DNA from: Anaerolineae bacterium
GTDB taxonomy: Bacteria > Pseudomonadota > Alphaproteobacteria > DSM-16000 > Inquilinaceae
NCBI GenBank assembly: GCA_028285185.1
Contig: JANQQD010000218.1
Coordinates: forward strand, 1 to 43,955
Direction: 5' to 3'
Length of the DNA stretch: 43,955 nucleotides
A program made the position numbers and the translations under genes. Shown piece by piece: positions 16,457-24,413 of this stretch. The notes under the pieces are model-generated. The model was not told the DNA's origin, did no database searches, and saw only the letters and a list, made by a program, of their open reading frames with translations. Each line of letters starts with the position of its first letter. Positions within the stretch are counted from its first letter, which is position 1.

Positions 16457-17215
16457 ATGTTCGGCACGACAGCAACCGTTCGCGGTACGGCACGCATCTT
16501 CAAAGGGCATCTGATCGAACCCTTCTCGCAGGGCGATTGGGGCGAAGGCCTCGGCGCCATCATGGGGCAGATCCCCGAGGCCAACCGGGGCATCTGCAAG
16601 TCCCTGTGCATGAACTGGGTCGCCCATCACGCCAATGACGAACCAGGGAGTTTCTCCGAGTTGGCTCGGTCCGCGGGAACGGGCCGACGGCGCTTCGCCG
16701 GGCACTTCGCCGGCGTCGGCATGGCGTTGAACCAGCTCGCCTATGGCGATGCCCTTGACGCCGTGCCGGCGACCGCAAGCGCTGCCGATTTCGATCTGGC
16801 CAAGGACCAGTTCACCGACGATTTCCTGCGCCGGCGCGGGATCGTGCGGCAGATGAACATGAAACACCCGACCCGGAACCTGTCGCCGTCCATGCATAAG
16901 CTCATGGGCAACAGCAGGGCGGTCAACACCTGGTTCGGTCGGCAGCTGGCCACCAGCATCGTCGGCAGTCATTCGGCCGGCTATTGGTCCTACAAGATCA
17001 TCAGCATCCATGGTCCCGTCGGCGGGCATGCGGTCGCGGCCTTCGTCGGCGCCGACGCCATGTTCTTCGACCCCAACTACGGCATCTTCTACTTCGAGAA
17101 ATCGGACGACTTCCGGCGTTGGTTCGGCGAGCCCGGCGGCTTCTACTGGGAGTCCCGCTATGTCCGGTATCTCGGCGACGACTTCGTCATCAAGTCGTAC
17201 GCGAAGCGCGCTTGA
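16457..17215 (+). CDS. YopT-type cysteine protease (peptidase family C58)
   Basis: A 252-aa protein with the C58 catalytic triad in order: Cys47 (RGICKSLCMNWV), His191 (GGHAVAAFVG) and Asp205 (FFDPNYGIFYF). The His-Asp spacing of 14 and the FFDPN-G motif are diagnostic of YopT/AvrPphB-like proteases, papain-fold enzymes that cleave host or self proteins. No signal peptide or membrane helix is present, as is usual for effectors or polymorphic-toxin domains; here the domain stands alone. Start 16457 has GGAAAGGGAG just upstream. No secretion genes, chaperone or immunity gene is apparent beside it. A 10-bp hairpin follows. It lies between korB-tail direct repeats, next to an IS66 relic, consistent with acquisition. 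Target and delivery are unknown. Confidence 0.85.
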   Translation: MFGTTATVRGTARIFKGHLIEPFSQGDWGEGLGAIMGQIPEANRGICKSLCMNWVAHHANDEPGSFSELARSAGTGRRRFAGHFAGVGMALNQLAYGDALDAVPATASAADFDLAKDQFTDDFLRRRGIVRQMNMKHPTRNLSPSMHKLMGNSRAVNTWFGRQLATSIVGSHSAGYWSYKIISIHGPVGGHAVAAFVGADAMFFDPNYGIFYFEKSDDFRRWFGEPGGFYWESRYVRYLGDDFVIKSYAKRA

Positions 17216-17237
17216 CCGGCTTTGGCCCTGGGGCAAC

Positions 17238-17261
17238 CCGGCGGCTCGGGTGAGCCGCCGG
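17238..17261 (+). terminator. Hairpin after the C58 protease gene
   Basis: A perfect 10-bp stem (ccggcggctc/gagccgccgg) with a 4-nt loop, 23 bp after the stop. It has no clear T-run, so it may be a weak or Rho-independent-like terminator. Confidence 0.55.
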
Positions 17262-17289
17262 ACTCTCCTATCAGCTAAGGGATCTTCCG

Positions 17290-17683
17290 GGGGAGCAGAT
17301 CAGAGGCGATCACAGCCCTGGACCTCGCCGACTGGCGCTTCCTGTCGGCGGTCATGGCCGTGATCTTCGTGCTCGGCAGGTTCCTTGAGACGATCTCGAT
17401 CATCCTGATCGCCACGCCGATCGTCCTGGCCGTGCTGATGGCGCTGGACATCGACCTGATCTGGTACGGCATCCTCTTGATGATGAATCTAAAACTCGCC
17501 TTGATCACCCCACCCTTCGACATGAACCTCTACGTCATCAAGGGCAACACCCAGGCCCACCTCGCCGCCATCATCCGCGGTGTGCGGCCCTACGTGCTGA
17601 TCATGCTGGCGGGCCTCGCCGTGGTGATGATGGCACCGGGCATCGCCACCTGGCTGCCGTCCAGCATGGCGGCGGGGCGGTAG
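17290..17683 (+). pseudogene. TRAP transporter large permease (DctM) 3' fragment
   Basis: The frame encodes only the last 125 or so residues of a TRAP large permease: LADWRFLSAVMAVIFVLGRF, LETISIILIATPI, MNLKLALITPPFDMNLYVIKG and LAVVMMAPGIATWLP. A complete DctM has about 430 residues and sits beside DctQ and DctP genes; none is here. It is evidently a remnant left by a deletion or rearrangement next to the C58 gene. Confidence 0.85.
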
Positions 17684-18119
17684 CGCTGAGATGTAACCGC
17701 ACTCGCAGACCAATGCTGGATCATCCGTGGCGTCCGGATTCGGCCTTGAGCCGTCGATTGGGCGCCTTCCTCCGTCATCAGCCGCTATACCCTCTGCTGC
17801 GGTCAATCGGCGTTCTGCCGCTCGTGACCCACTGCCGACAGTCTGCGCAGCTTAGACGAAGGCGCCTCCTGCCCGGAAGCGAAGTGCGCGCTCGCAACCA
17901 AGTTGCTCGCTTCGCTCCTAGAAACCTCGTTTTTGGAGGCAAGCACGATTCCCCGACAATCGGTAATGCAATTGACGACCGGGCTTGCTCATTGAGGGCG
18001 CAACCGGTCGCGAGGACACAGAAATACTCAACCTAGTGAAAAAACGTCAGCTGCATAAAACTGGAATAGAGGCCGGCTGTGGCGAACACGGAACAAAACC
18101 GAAGGATCAATGAAACCGG
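17684..18119. other. Intergenic, no gene seen
   Basis: The 436 bp between the permease fragment and the minus-strand SH3-like gene stop. Composition shifts toward AT near 18000. A 107-codon frame at 17713 has no ribosome site or recognisable content. It may contain the junction of an inserted block. Confidence 0.45.
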
Positions 18120-19286
18120 TCACTCGGAATTGGCAGGCGGCGGGCCGACCAGTCGCCGAAGGTACTTCTTAAGTACCCAGCCAACAGCGAACTCACCGGT
18201 CTCAAAATCGTAAGCCCGCACACGAAGCCACTTCTGACGCTCCTCTACGACCTCGACTTCTTGACCGGGCAACAGAAAAGCAATATGGCCAGTGTGGTAT
18301 CGACGGTACTGAGACAAATGCACAGGTCGAATCACAATATAAATCGCGCCAGTTCGGCGATCATCAGCTTCCGCCTGCAATCTTTCAATAACTGTATACA
18401 TAATTTCAATTTGATCTTCAAACATGCTTCGAAGGTCCCGATAAGATCCGGGATCTTCCGAGATATGGTTTTCAAACTGCGATTCCGTGCGCTCCGACTG
18501 TTCAGAATTCTGTTCATCTGACGGTAGAAGAGCGTATGCAGCAACAATTGTCACAATCCAGGGATACATCCAGTCTTTAAAGAATTGTAGGAGCGCTCTT
18601 AAATCTATTGTTTCCTTTGTCGCATCACTAGCCGCCTGTAACTGCAGAACAAGTAGATCTAACTTAGATGCCCATGCATCGAATTCGCTCCGCCTGACTG
18701 CGACAGTATCCAATTGTGACTTCCGCAGGGGATCGATAAACGAACTCCAAGCTGTCGCCATCTCCGGGAACAGCATCTCAACCCGATTGGCCGACGCTGA
18801 AGCCGCGAAAATCTCATGTGCAGTAGAGCCCAATATCTTCTGGAGGTCGTGGTATTGGCGACTCAGTATGCTATCCATTTCAGAAATATAGCTCGCACCA
18901 ATGGAGCTTCTCACAGCTTCTTGTGATTGGAGCGCCTCTTTCACCATCCGCGCAAATCGGCGACCAGGTTCCGAAATATGGCGAAATACCTGCGACTGAC
19001 GTTCAGCATCTTCCAGGATTGCGATATGTGGCCGCGTCAGCGGTACTTTATCCTGTATCAATACATCGATTGTGAGAGCAATGGGGTGTTCCACGCTATT
19101 CAAAAGCCTATCAGCGGAATTCGCATCTTCGAAGGCTTCGATTGCCAGTTGGTTACTTTGAAACGCTTCAATGGACCTTCGTAGCTGACTCACAGAGTCA
19201 AGGTTAGCCATTCTTAATTCATTGTGTCGTTCAATATAATCGTCAATCCACATGAGATTGATCATCGATCTTGCAAACTCAACCAT
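18120..19286 (-). CDS. Hypothetical membrane protein with C-terminal SH3-like domain
   Basis: A 388-aa protein of unknown function. Residues 1-235 are almost entirely helical and charged, likely coiled coil (long runs such as SVSQLRRSIEAFQSNQLAIE). A single hydrophobic segment follows around 240-256 (MYPWIVTIVAAYALLP). The C-terminal 75 residues look like a bacterial SH3 domain: a strand-rich stretch with LLPGQEVEVVEER, WLRVRAYD and GWVLKKYLRR. SH3b domains often bind peptidoglycan or peptides. The start is the first Met, with Met8 as an alternative. The gene is AT-richer than the window, with frequent AAT, ATA and TCA codons, and lies beside MITE copy B, so lateral acquisition is likely. A defence role is possible for such an orphan but nothing here shows it. 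Confidence 0.65.
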   Translation of the reverse strand: MVEFARSMINLMWIDDYIERHNELRMANLDSVSQLRRSIEAFQSNQLAIEAFEDANSADRLLNSVEHPIALTIDVLIQDKVPLTRPHIAILEDAERQSQVFRHISEPGRRFARMVKEALQSQEAVRSSIGASYISEMDSILSRQYHDLQKILGSTAHEIFAASASANRVEMLFPEMATAWSSFIDPLRKSQLDTVAVRRSEFDAWASKLDLLVLQLQAASDATKETIDLRALLQFFKDWMYPWIVTIVAAYALLPSDEQNSEQSERTESQFENHISEDPGSYRDLRSMFEDQIEIMYTVIERLQAEADDRRTGAIYIVIRPVHLSQYRRYHTGHIAFLLPGQEVEVVEERQKWLRVRAYDFETGEFAVGWVLKKYLRRLVGPPPANSE

Positions 19287-19483
19287 CTCAAGAAGCCCGG
19301 CGTGTCATGTTTGGTATTTCTAACATACCCTCTCACATTTTCTAAGTCACAGAAATCGAGCAGCTGACGAGAAACCATGAGAGCGCGGCTCCGAAAAGTC
19401 TTGAGGGCAGTAGACTGGGATTGCTGTGGCGCAAGGTGGGTGTTGGCGCGCGCAAGACGGCTGGAGTTGGACGCAGACAGCTC

Positions 19484-19628
19484 CTGGCACGAGGCAGTCG
19501 ATCCCATCGTTCGGTTCATATCCGGTCTGCCTCCGGAAGCCGCCGCGCGAGGTTTTTGAGACAAGTCGACCGCAGTACGGGGCAGGTCGGTCACGATCGG
19601 TTCCGCAGGACCGACCGCCTCGTGCCAA
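19484..19628. repeat. 145-bp MITE-like element, copy B
   Basis: The same length as copy A at 3088-3232 and about 90% identical, with the same terminal inverted repeats (ctggcacgaggcagtcg on the left, gaccgcctcgtgccaa on the right). The flanking gacagct to its left also appears, inverted, beside the right end of copy A, so the repeat may be slightly longer. It sits about 200 bp upstream of the SH3-like gene start. Confidence 0.72.
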
Positions 19629-20052
19629 GAGCGGTCAGTCGTCGAAATGACGAAGATCGTCATCTTGCCGCATTGGCTCTTTTTTGAGTTGTAGAAGTCG
19701 ACATAGGATGCAGTCATTCATGCAGCATGTTATCTCAAAAACATGGGCAGCCGGAATGCGCGGGCATACGCCTCGGATCGGAGTACAAACTTACCAATGG
19801 AGATAGTGACCAGCGAGACTCTGCGTGCAAGCAATCAAGCTGAAGAACGACCAGAAAGCGGCGCATCTTGTGCATCTACGTAGCATAGCTCGCGGGGCAG
19901 TAGGAAAGCGGATACTATCTTACCAACTTTGCAAAGATACTGAGCAGAGGACAACAATTCCCATCACCTAGAAACCCAAAGCGAACGCAAGGCGGCTTCA
20001 TCAATCCTGATAGCTGCTCCGAGAATTAGGGCATACCAGAGAGAATCTTGAT
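19629..20052. other. Intergenic region between divergent AT-rich genes
   Basis: The 424 bp between the divergent SH3-like and Ntn-hydrolase genes. No frame is supported. It should hold the promoter of the plus-strand gene, but I cannot name -35/-10 boxes with confidence. Confidence 0.45.
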
Positions 20053-20943
20053 ATGACAGTATGTATTGCACTTCGGAGTGAAGGAACACTGCTACTGGCT
20101 TCGGATAGAATGCTGACTGCTAGTGACATTCAATTTGAGCCAAGATTATCAAAGACCGTTTTTGTCACCACAGCTATAGCCATTATGTACAGTGGCGATG
20201 CCGACTTCCATTCAGAGATACTTCAGGAATTGAAAACCGATGTAACCGCAATGATAGAAAGAAATCCTGACGTTTGGTTAAATGTAAAAGATGTTGCTAT
20301 TTCGTATCTACGCCATAGAAATATTGCGAAATCGCGAAGAGCTGAGTCTAGCATTCTTCATCCACTCAACCTCGACAAAGACAGCTTCATCGCATTACAG
20401 CACTCAATGAATGCAGATTTGGCGCGTGCGGTATCTGAGGACCTAATAAATTACCCAGTTCCCGAACTTGATGTCATTGTTGCCGGTGTAGATATGAGAT
20501 TTGATTATCCACTTCCGTCGATATATGTGATTCAAGATGGAAATATTTCGTGCGCGGACGGGGTTTCCTTTGCTGCCATTGGAAGTGGGGCACGGCATGC
20601 GGAATCACAGTTCATGTTGGCGCGGTACGGCTTCGAAACTCCTAATGCCAAGGCTCTTCTTACTCTTTTCATGGGAAAGAAGGCTGCTGAGATCGCGCCA
20701 GGTGTCGGATCGGAGACCGATTTCTGGGCGATTGGTCCAAGACCAGGGCAAATGTTTGAGATACAAGGCCCGTTGCTTGCCAAAGTAGAGCGGGAGTATG
20801 AGCGCATTAGGGAAAAAGAGAAAAGAGCAAGGAAGAGGGCGGAAGATGAAGTTGCTCAATACGTCAGTGAGCTCGCGGAACCAACAGAAAGAGGTCAAGT
20901 TAAATCTGAAGAGCCGAAAGACAGAAACGGTATCGACTCATAA
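20053..20943 (+). CDS. Proteasome-like Ntn hydrolase
   Basis: A 296-aa protein whose N-terminus matches proteasome beta-type self-activating hydrolases. After removal of Met1 the new first residue is Thr, and in that numbering Asp17 (LASDRML) and Lys33 (RLSKTVF) fall exactly at the catalytic positions of proteasomal beta subunits. A later glycine-serine motif (AAIGSGARHAES) matches the conserved GSG region. It differs from HslV and Anbu: the body is longer, with an insert between residues 60 and 150, and a highly charged, probably coiled C-terminal tail follows after about residue 245. There is no signal peptide, HslU-type ATPase or other partner beside it. Start 20053 places Thr correctly. 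It is AT-richer than its surroundings. Substrate and oligomeric state are unknown; a role in defence or self-contained proteolysis is conjecture. Confidence 0.72.
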   Translation: MTVCIALRSEGTLLLASDRMLTASDIQFEPRLSKTVFVTTAIAIMYSGDADFHSEILQELKTDVTAMIERNPDVWLNVKDVAISYLRHRNIAKSRRAESSILHPLNLDKDSFIALQHSMNADLARAVSEDLINYPVPELDVIVAGVDMRFDYPLPSIYVIQDGNISCADGVSFAAIGSGARHAESQFMLARYGFETPNAKALLTLFMGKKAAEIAPGVGSETDFWAIGPRPGQMFEIQGPLLAKVEREYERIREKEKRARKRAEDEVAQYVSELAEPTERGQVKSEEPKDRNGIDS

Positions 20944-21433
20944 GACGACTAGTCTACTTCGGCCCAATCGGTTCGAAGAGGCCCGAAATCCAAGGCGTAA
21001 GCGGGAAAATCTCACCTGACTTTTCATTGAAAAGCTGGGCATCACAGAACGTGGACTATTGGCGCCTGACGGCGTTCGACCTTCGAGGGATGCCGCGACG
21101 GCGATGGAGTTACTCGCGAGAAGAATAGCATGCAATAGGTACGTCGTCGGCGCAGATCTGGCATTGATAGGCTCGACGGATGACCGTTCAGCGTCACGAG
21201 CAGCAGAACGCCGACTGGCCGTTGCTGATGGTATAGCTGCCAGTGTCCTGAGAGAGGGGCCAGTCGACCGTTCAGGGCCGACAGCTGTAGGTCTTTCCGC
21301 CGTGTTGGCGTGGGGGCGGGACGATTGGCGTCTTTAATGGATCGCGATCCGCCCTGAGCCCTAATATTGGATGCTCGTCAGCAGAGGATTCAGCTGCAAT
21401 CTATCCCACCTGTCTGCGATCGGCCTTGCACCG
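20944..21433. other. Intergenic, no supported gene
   Basis: The 490 bp between the Ntn hydrolase and the korB stop. A 92-codon plus-strand frame at 21059 has no ribosome site or family. No repeat arm like those at 14.4-15.7 kb follows this intact korB. Confidence 0.4.
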
Positions 21434-22423
21434 CTACCCCACGACCCACGTATTCTCCCCCGTCATCAGCGTCTGCAGGTCGTCGCGGTTCATCGGCCGA
21501 TACGGCGTCCGGTGTTCCCATGCCGCCGTGAAATGCTCCGCCGGGTCGCAGTAGAGCACGCCCAGCGCCATCGGGTGGGGCAGGCGGGCGAGCGCCGTGG
21601 CAAGGGTGAAGTTGCGTTCGTTGTGCACGGTGATGCGGCCGGCGGCCTCGGCCGTGTTCACGATCTCGAAGGTGCCTGTCTCGGCCAGGAAGTGCAGGCC
21701 GTGTTCGGCGTTCGGGCCGAAGGTCAGGGGCTGGCCGTGTTCCGCGCGGATGGTCATCTCGCGTGAGCTCTTCTTCTCGTGCAGGCCGCCCCAGGCGTCG
21801 TCGTTGTAGACGATGCAGTTCTGGTAGATCTCCAAGAGCGACGCACCTTTGTGCTCGTGCGCGCGCTTGACCATCTCGGGCAGGTGGTCCTGCATCGTGT
21901 CGACCGTGCGAGCGACGAAGCGGGCGCCGGAGCCGAGGGCCAAGAGCGCCGCGTTCACCGGCTGGTCGGCGGAGCCGGCGGGCGTGGAGGCGGAGCGGGT
22001 GCCGATGATCGAAGTCGGCGAGGCCTGGCCCTTGGTCAGGCCGTAGATGGCGTTGTTCAGCAGCAGCAGGTTGACGTCCACATTGCGGCGCAGGACGTGC
22101 AGCAGGTGGTTGCCGCCGATGGACAGAAAGTCGCCGTCGCCGCCGACCACATAGACGTCCAGATCCGGGTTCGCCAGCTTCACGCCCGTCCCCACTGCGG
22201 CCGCCCGGCCGTGGATGGTGTGGAAGCCGTAGGTGTCCATGTAATAGGGAAAGCGCGCCGCACAGCCGATGCCGGAGACGAAGACCACGTCTTTCGGCAG
22301 CCGGCCCAGCTCAGCCAGCGCCTTGCGCACGCCCTTCAGGATGGCGTAGTCGCCGCAGCCGGGGCACCAGCGGACTTCCTGGTCCGTGGTGAAGTCGGCG
22401 GGGGTCAGCGTGACGGTGTCCAT
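21434..22423 (-). CDS. korB: 2-oxoglutarate-type ferredoxin oxidoreductase beta subunit (second system)
   Basis: The 329-aa intact KorB. Cluster cysteines are Cys20, Cys23 (WCPGCGD), Cys54 (GIGCAARF) and Cys203 (YQNCIVYND). The TPP motif GGDGDFLSIGG (94-104) and NNAIYGLTKGQASPTS follow the family closely, more so than the first system. It pairs with korA directly upstream (3 bp between the korA stop and its ATG). The enzyme would oxidise 2-oxoglutarate, or a related 2-oxoacid, with CoA and reduce ferredoxin. Its 3' end is the source type of both korB relics at 14.4 and 15.5-15.8 kb. Substrate is inferred from family resemblance. Confidence 0.93.
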   Translation of the reverse strand: MDTVTLTPADFTTDQEVRWCPGCGDYAILKGVRKALAELGRLPKDVVFVSGIGCAARFPYYMDTYGFHTIHGRAAAVGTGVKLANPDLDVYVVGGDGDFLSIGGNHLLHVLRRNVDVNLLLLNNAIYGLTKGQASPTSIIGTRSASTPAGSADQPVNAALLALGSGARFVARTVDTMQDHLPEMVKRAHEHKGASLLEIYQNCIVYNDDAWGGLHEKKSSREMTIRAEHGQPLTFGPNAEHGLHFLAETGTFEIVNTAEAAGRITVHNERNFTLATALARLPHPMALGVLYCDPAEHFTAAWEHRTPYRPMNRDDLQTLMTGENTWVVG

Positions 22424-22426
22424 ATC

Positions 22427-24295
22427 TCAGTCCTCCAGAAGCCGCAGCAGGTGGGCTTCCACATCGCCCGCGCGGAAGGGCTGGCCGGTCACCTGGTTCA
22501 GGCCCTCCGCCGGGATCAGCAACTGGGCGCGGATCAGCTCCAAGAGCTGGCCCGAATTCATCTCCGCCACCACGATGCGGCGGAAGCGGCCGAAGATCTC
22601 CTGAAGCCCGCGCGGCAGCGGCCACAACAGGCGCAGATGCAGGTGGGCGACGGCATGGCCGTGCTGGCGCACCCGCCGTGCTGCCGATTTCAGCGGGCCA
22701 TAGGTCGACCCCCAGCCGACGATCAGGATGTCGCCGGCATCCGGCCCTTCCTCGATCGCGGCCGGCGCCACGGCGTCGGCGATGCGCTCGATCTTGCGTT
22801 GGCGCAGGTCGGTCATCTGCTGATGGTTGGCGGGGTCGTAAGAGATGTGGCCGGTGTCCGACGACCGTTCCAGCCCGCCGATGCGGTGGATCATGTCCTC
22901 CGTGCCGGGGCGGACCCAGGGACGCGACAGCGTGTCGGGGTCGCGCAGGAAGGGCTGGAAGTTCTCCGGATCGGTCCGGAAGGCCGGGGTGATGTCGGGC
23001 AGTGCATCGGCGTCCGGCACCCGCCAGGGCTCCGCGGCGTTGGCGATATAGGCGTCGGACAGGATGATCACCGGGGTCATGTGCGTCGTCGCGATGCGCG
23101 CGGCCTCGATCACCGTGTCGAAGCAGTCCGACGGCGTGGCCGGCGCCATCACGCAGGCCGGCGCCTCGCCATGGCGGCCATGCACGGCCATGGTCAGGTC
23201 GCCCTGTTCGGCCTTGGTTGGCATGCCGGTTGAGGGGCCGGCCCGCTGCACGTCCACGGCGATCAGCGGCAGCTCCGCCGCCACGGCCAGGCCCAGAGCC
23301 TCGGCCTTCAGCGCGATGCCGGGGCCGGACGAGGCGGTGACGCCCAGGCCGCCGGCATAGGACGCGCCGACGGCGGCGCAGACGGCCGCAATCTCATCCT
23401 CCGCCTGGAAGGTGACGACGCCATGCCCACGCAGCTTGGCGAGGGCGTGCAAGAGGGCAGAGGCCGGGGTGATCGGATAGGTGCAGTATGTGACCTTCAG
23501 GCCGGAACAGGCGGCGACGGCCGAAAGGCCGATCGCCATGGCATCGGTGCCCGTGACGGTGCGGTAAAGGCCGGGCGGGCGCACGGCCGGGGCGGCGCGG
23601 AAGGCGATGTCCGCCCCGATCTCCGCCGTCTCGCCATAGGCGTGGCCGGCGTCGAGGGCTGCGATGTTGGCTGCAGCAATGTCCGGCGTGGCCTTGAAGC
23701 GCGCCTCGATCCAGTTGCGCGTGGTCGTGCGGTCATGCCCGAACATCCAGAACACAAGGCCCAGCGCCCAGAAGTTCTTGGCCCGGCCTGCCTGCTTCTT
23801 GCCGACGCCGGTGGCGGCGACAGCGATGGCCGTCAAGCCGGTCACGTCGATCAGCATCACGCGGTAGCCGGCCAAGCTGCCGTCTTCCGTGGGGTCGGCG
23901 TCGTACCCGGCCTTTTCCAGCCCGCGCTTGGTCAGGCTGCCCTTGTCGACGATCAACAGGCCGCCGCGGCGCACGGTGTTCAGGTTGGTCTTCAGCGCCG
24001 CCGGGTTGAAGGCCACCAGCACGTCGGCCGCATCGCCCGAGGTCAGGATCTCCGGCCCGCCGAACTGGATCTGATAGGCCGACACGCCATAGGTCGTGCC
24101 CACGGGCGCCCGGATCTCCGCCGGAAAGTCGGGCAGCGTGATCAGGTCATGGCCGGAAAGCGCGGTCGCCTTGGCCGTTTCGGATCCCAACAGCTGAATG
24201 CCGTCGCCGCTGTCGCCGGCGAAGCGCACGACCATGCGGTCGTTGGCGGACGTCTCGTGCGTCTGGGAACCCGCTTTGTCCAAGAGGTCAGTCAT
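22427..24295 (-). CDS. korA: 2-oxoglutarate-type ferredoxin oxidoreductase alpha subunit, gamma-alpha fusion (second system)
   Basis: A 622-aa KorA. The gamma domain (about 20-215) opens with VVRFAGDSGDGIQLLG and holds PVGTTYGVSAYQIQFGG. The alpha domain (about 225-610) holds TYPITPASALLHAL, QAEDEIAAVCAAVGASYAGG, SSGPGIALKAEALGLA and RAGPSTGMPTK. Start 24295 was chosen because AGGA lies 6 nt upstream and the gamma domain starts soon after; the reading frame runs on to 24595 but overlaps the next gene's 3' end without family content. It is transcribed with korB. The catalytic role is as for the first system, but the gamma domain is of the standard type. Confidence 0.93.
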   Translation of the reverse strand: MTDLLDKAGSQTHETSANDRMVVRFAGDSGDGIQLLGSETAKATALSGHDLITLPDFPAEIRAPVGTTYGVSAYQIQFGGPEILTSGDAADVLVAFNPAALKTNLNTVRRGGLLIVDKGSLTKRGLEKAGYDADPTEDGSLAGYRVMLIDVTGLTAIAVAATGVGKKQAGRAKNFWALGLVFWMFGHDRTTTRNWIEARFKATPDIAAANIAALDAGHAYGETAEIGADIAFRAAPAVRPPGLYRTVTGTDAMAIGLSAVAACSGLKVTYCTYPITPASALLHALAKLRGHGVVTFQAEDEIAAVCAAVGASYAGGLGVTASSGPGIALKAEALGLAVAAELPLIAVDVQRAGPSTGMPTKAEQGDLTMAVHGRHGEAPACVMAPATPSDCFDTVIEAARIATTHMTPVIILSDAYIANAAEPWRVPDADALPDITPAFRTDPENFQPFLRDPDTLSRPWVRPGTEDMIHRIGGLERSSDTGHISYDPANHQQMTDLRQRKIERIADAVAPAAIEEGPDAGDILIVGWGSTYGPLKSAARRVRQHGHAVAHLHLRLLWPLPRGLQEIFGRFRRIVVAEMNSGQLLELIRAQLLIPAEGLNQVTGQPFRAGDVEAHLLRLLED

Positions 24296-24413
24296 CGTTG
24301 GTCCTGGTGGGGGGCGATCATGGCCGTTGTGATCGTTAGATAGGTCTTTCTGGCCGCTGATAGCTTGCAGTCTTTGCAATGCAGCCTGCAAGTAACACCT
24401 CCGACATAATTGG

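Noticed and set aside
21059..21337. Plus-strand 92-codon frame
   Set aside because: No ribosome site or family resemblance; probably chance in GC-rich DNA.
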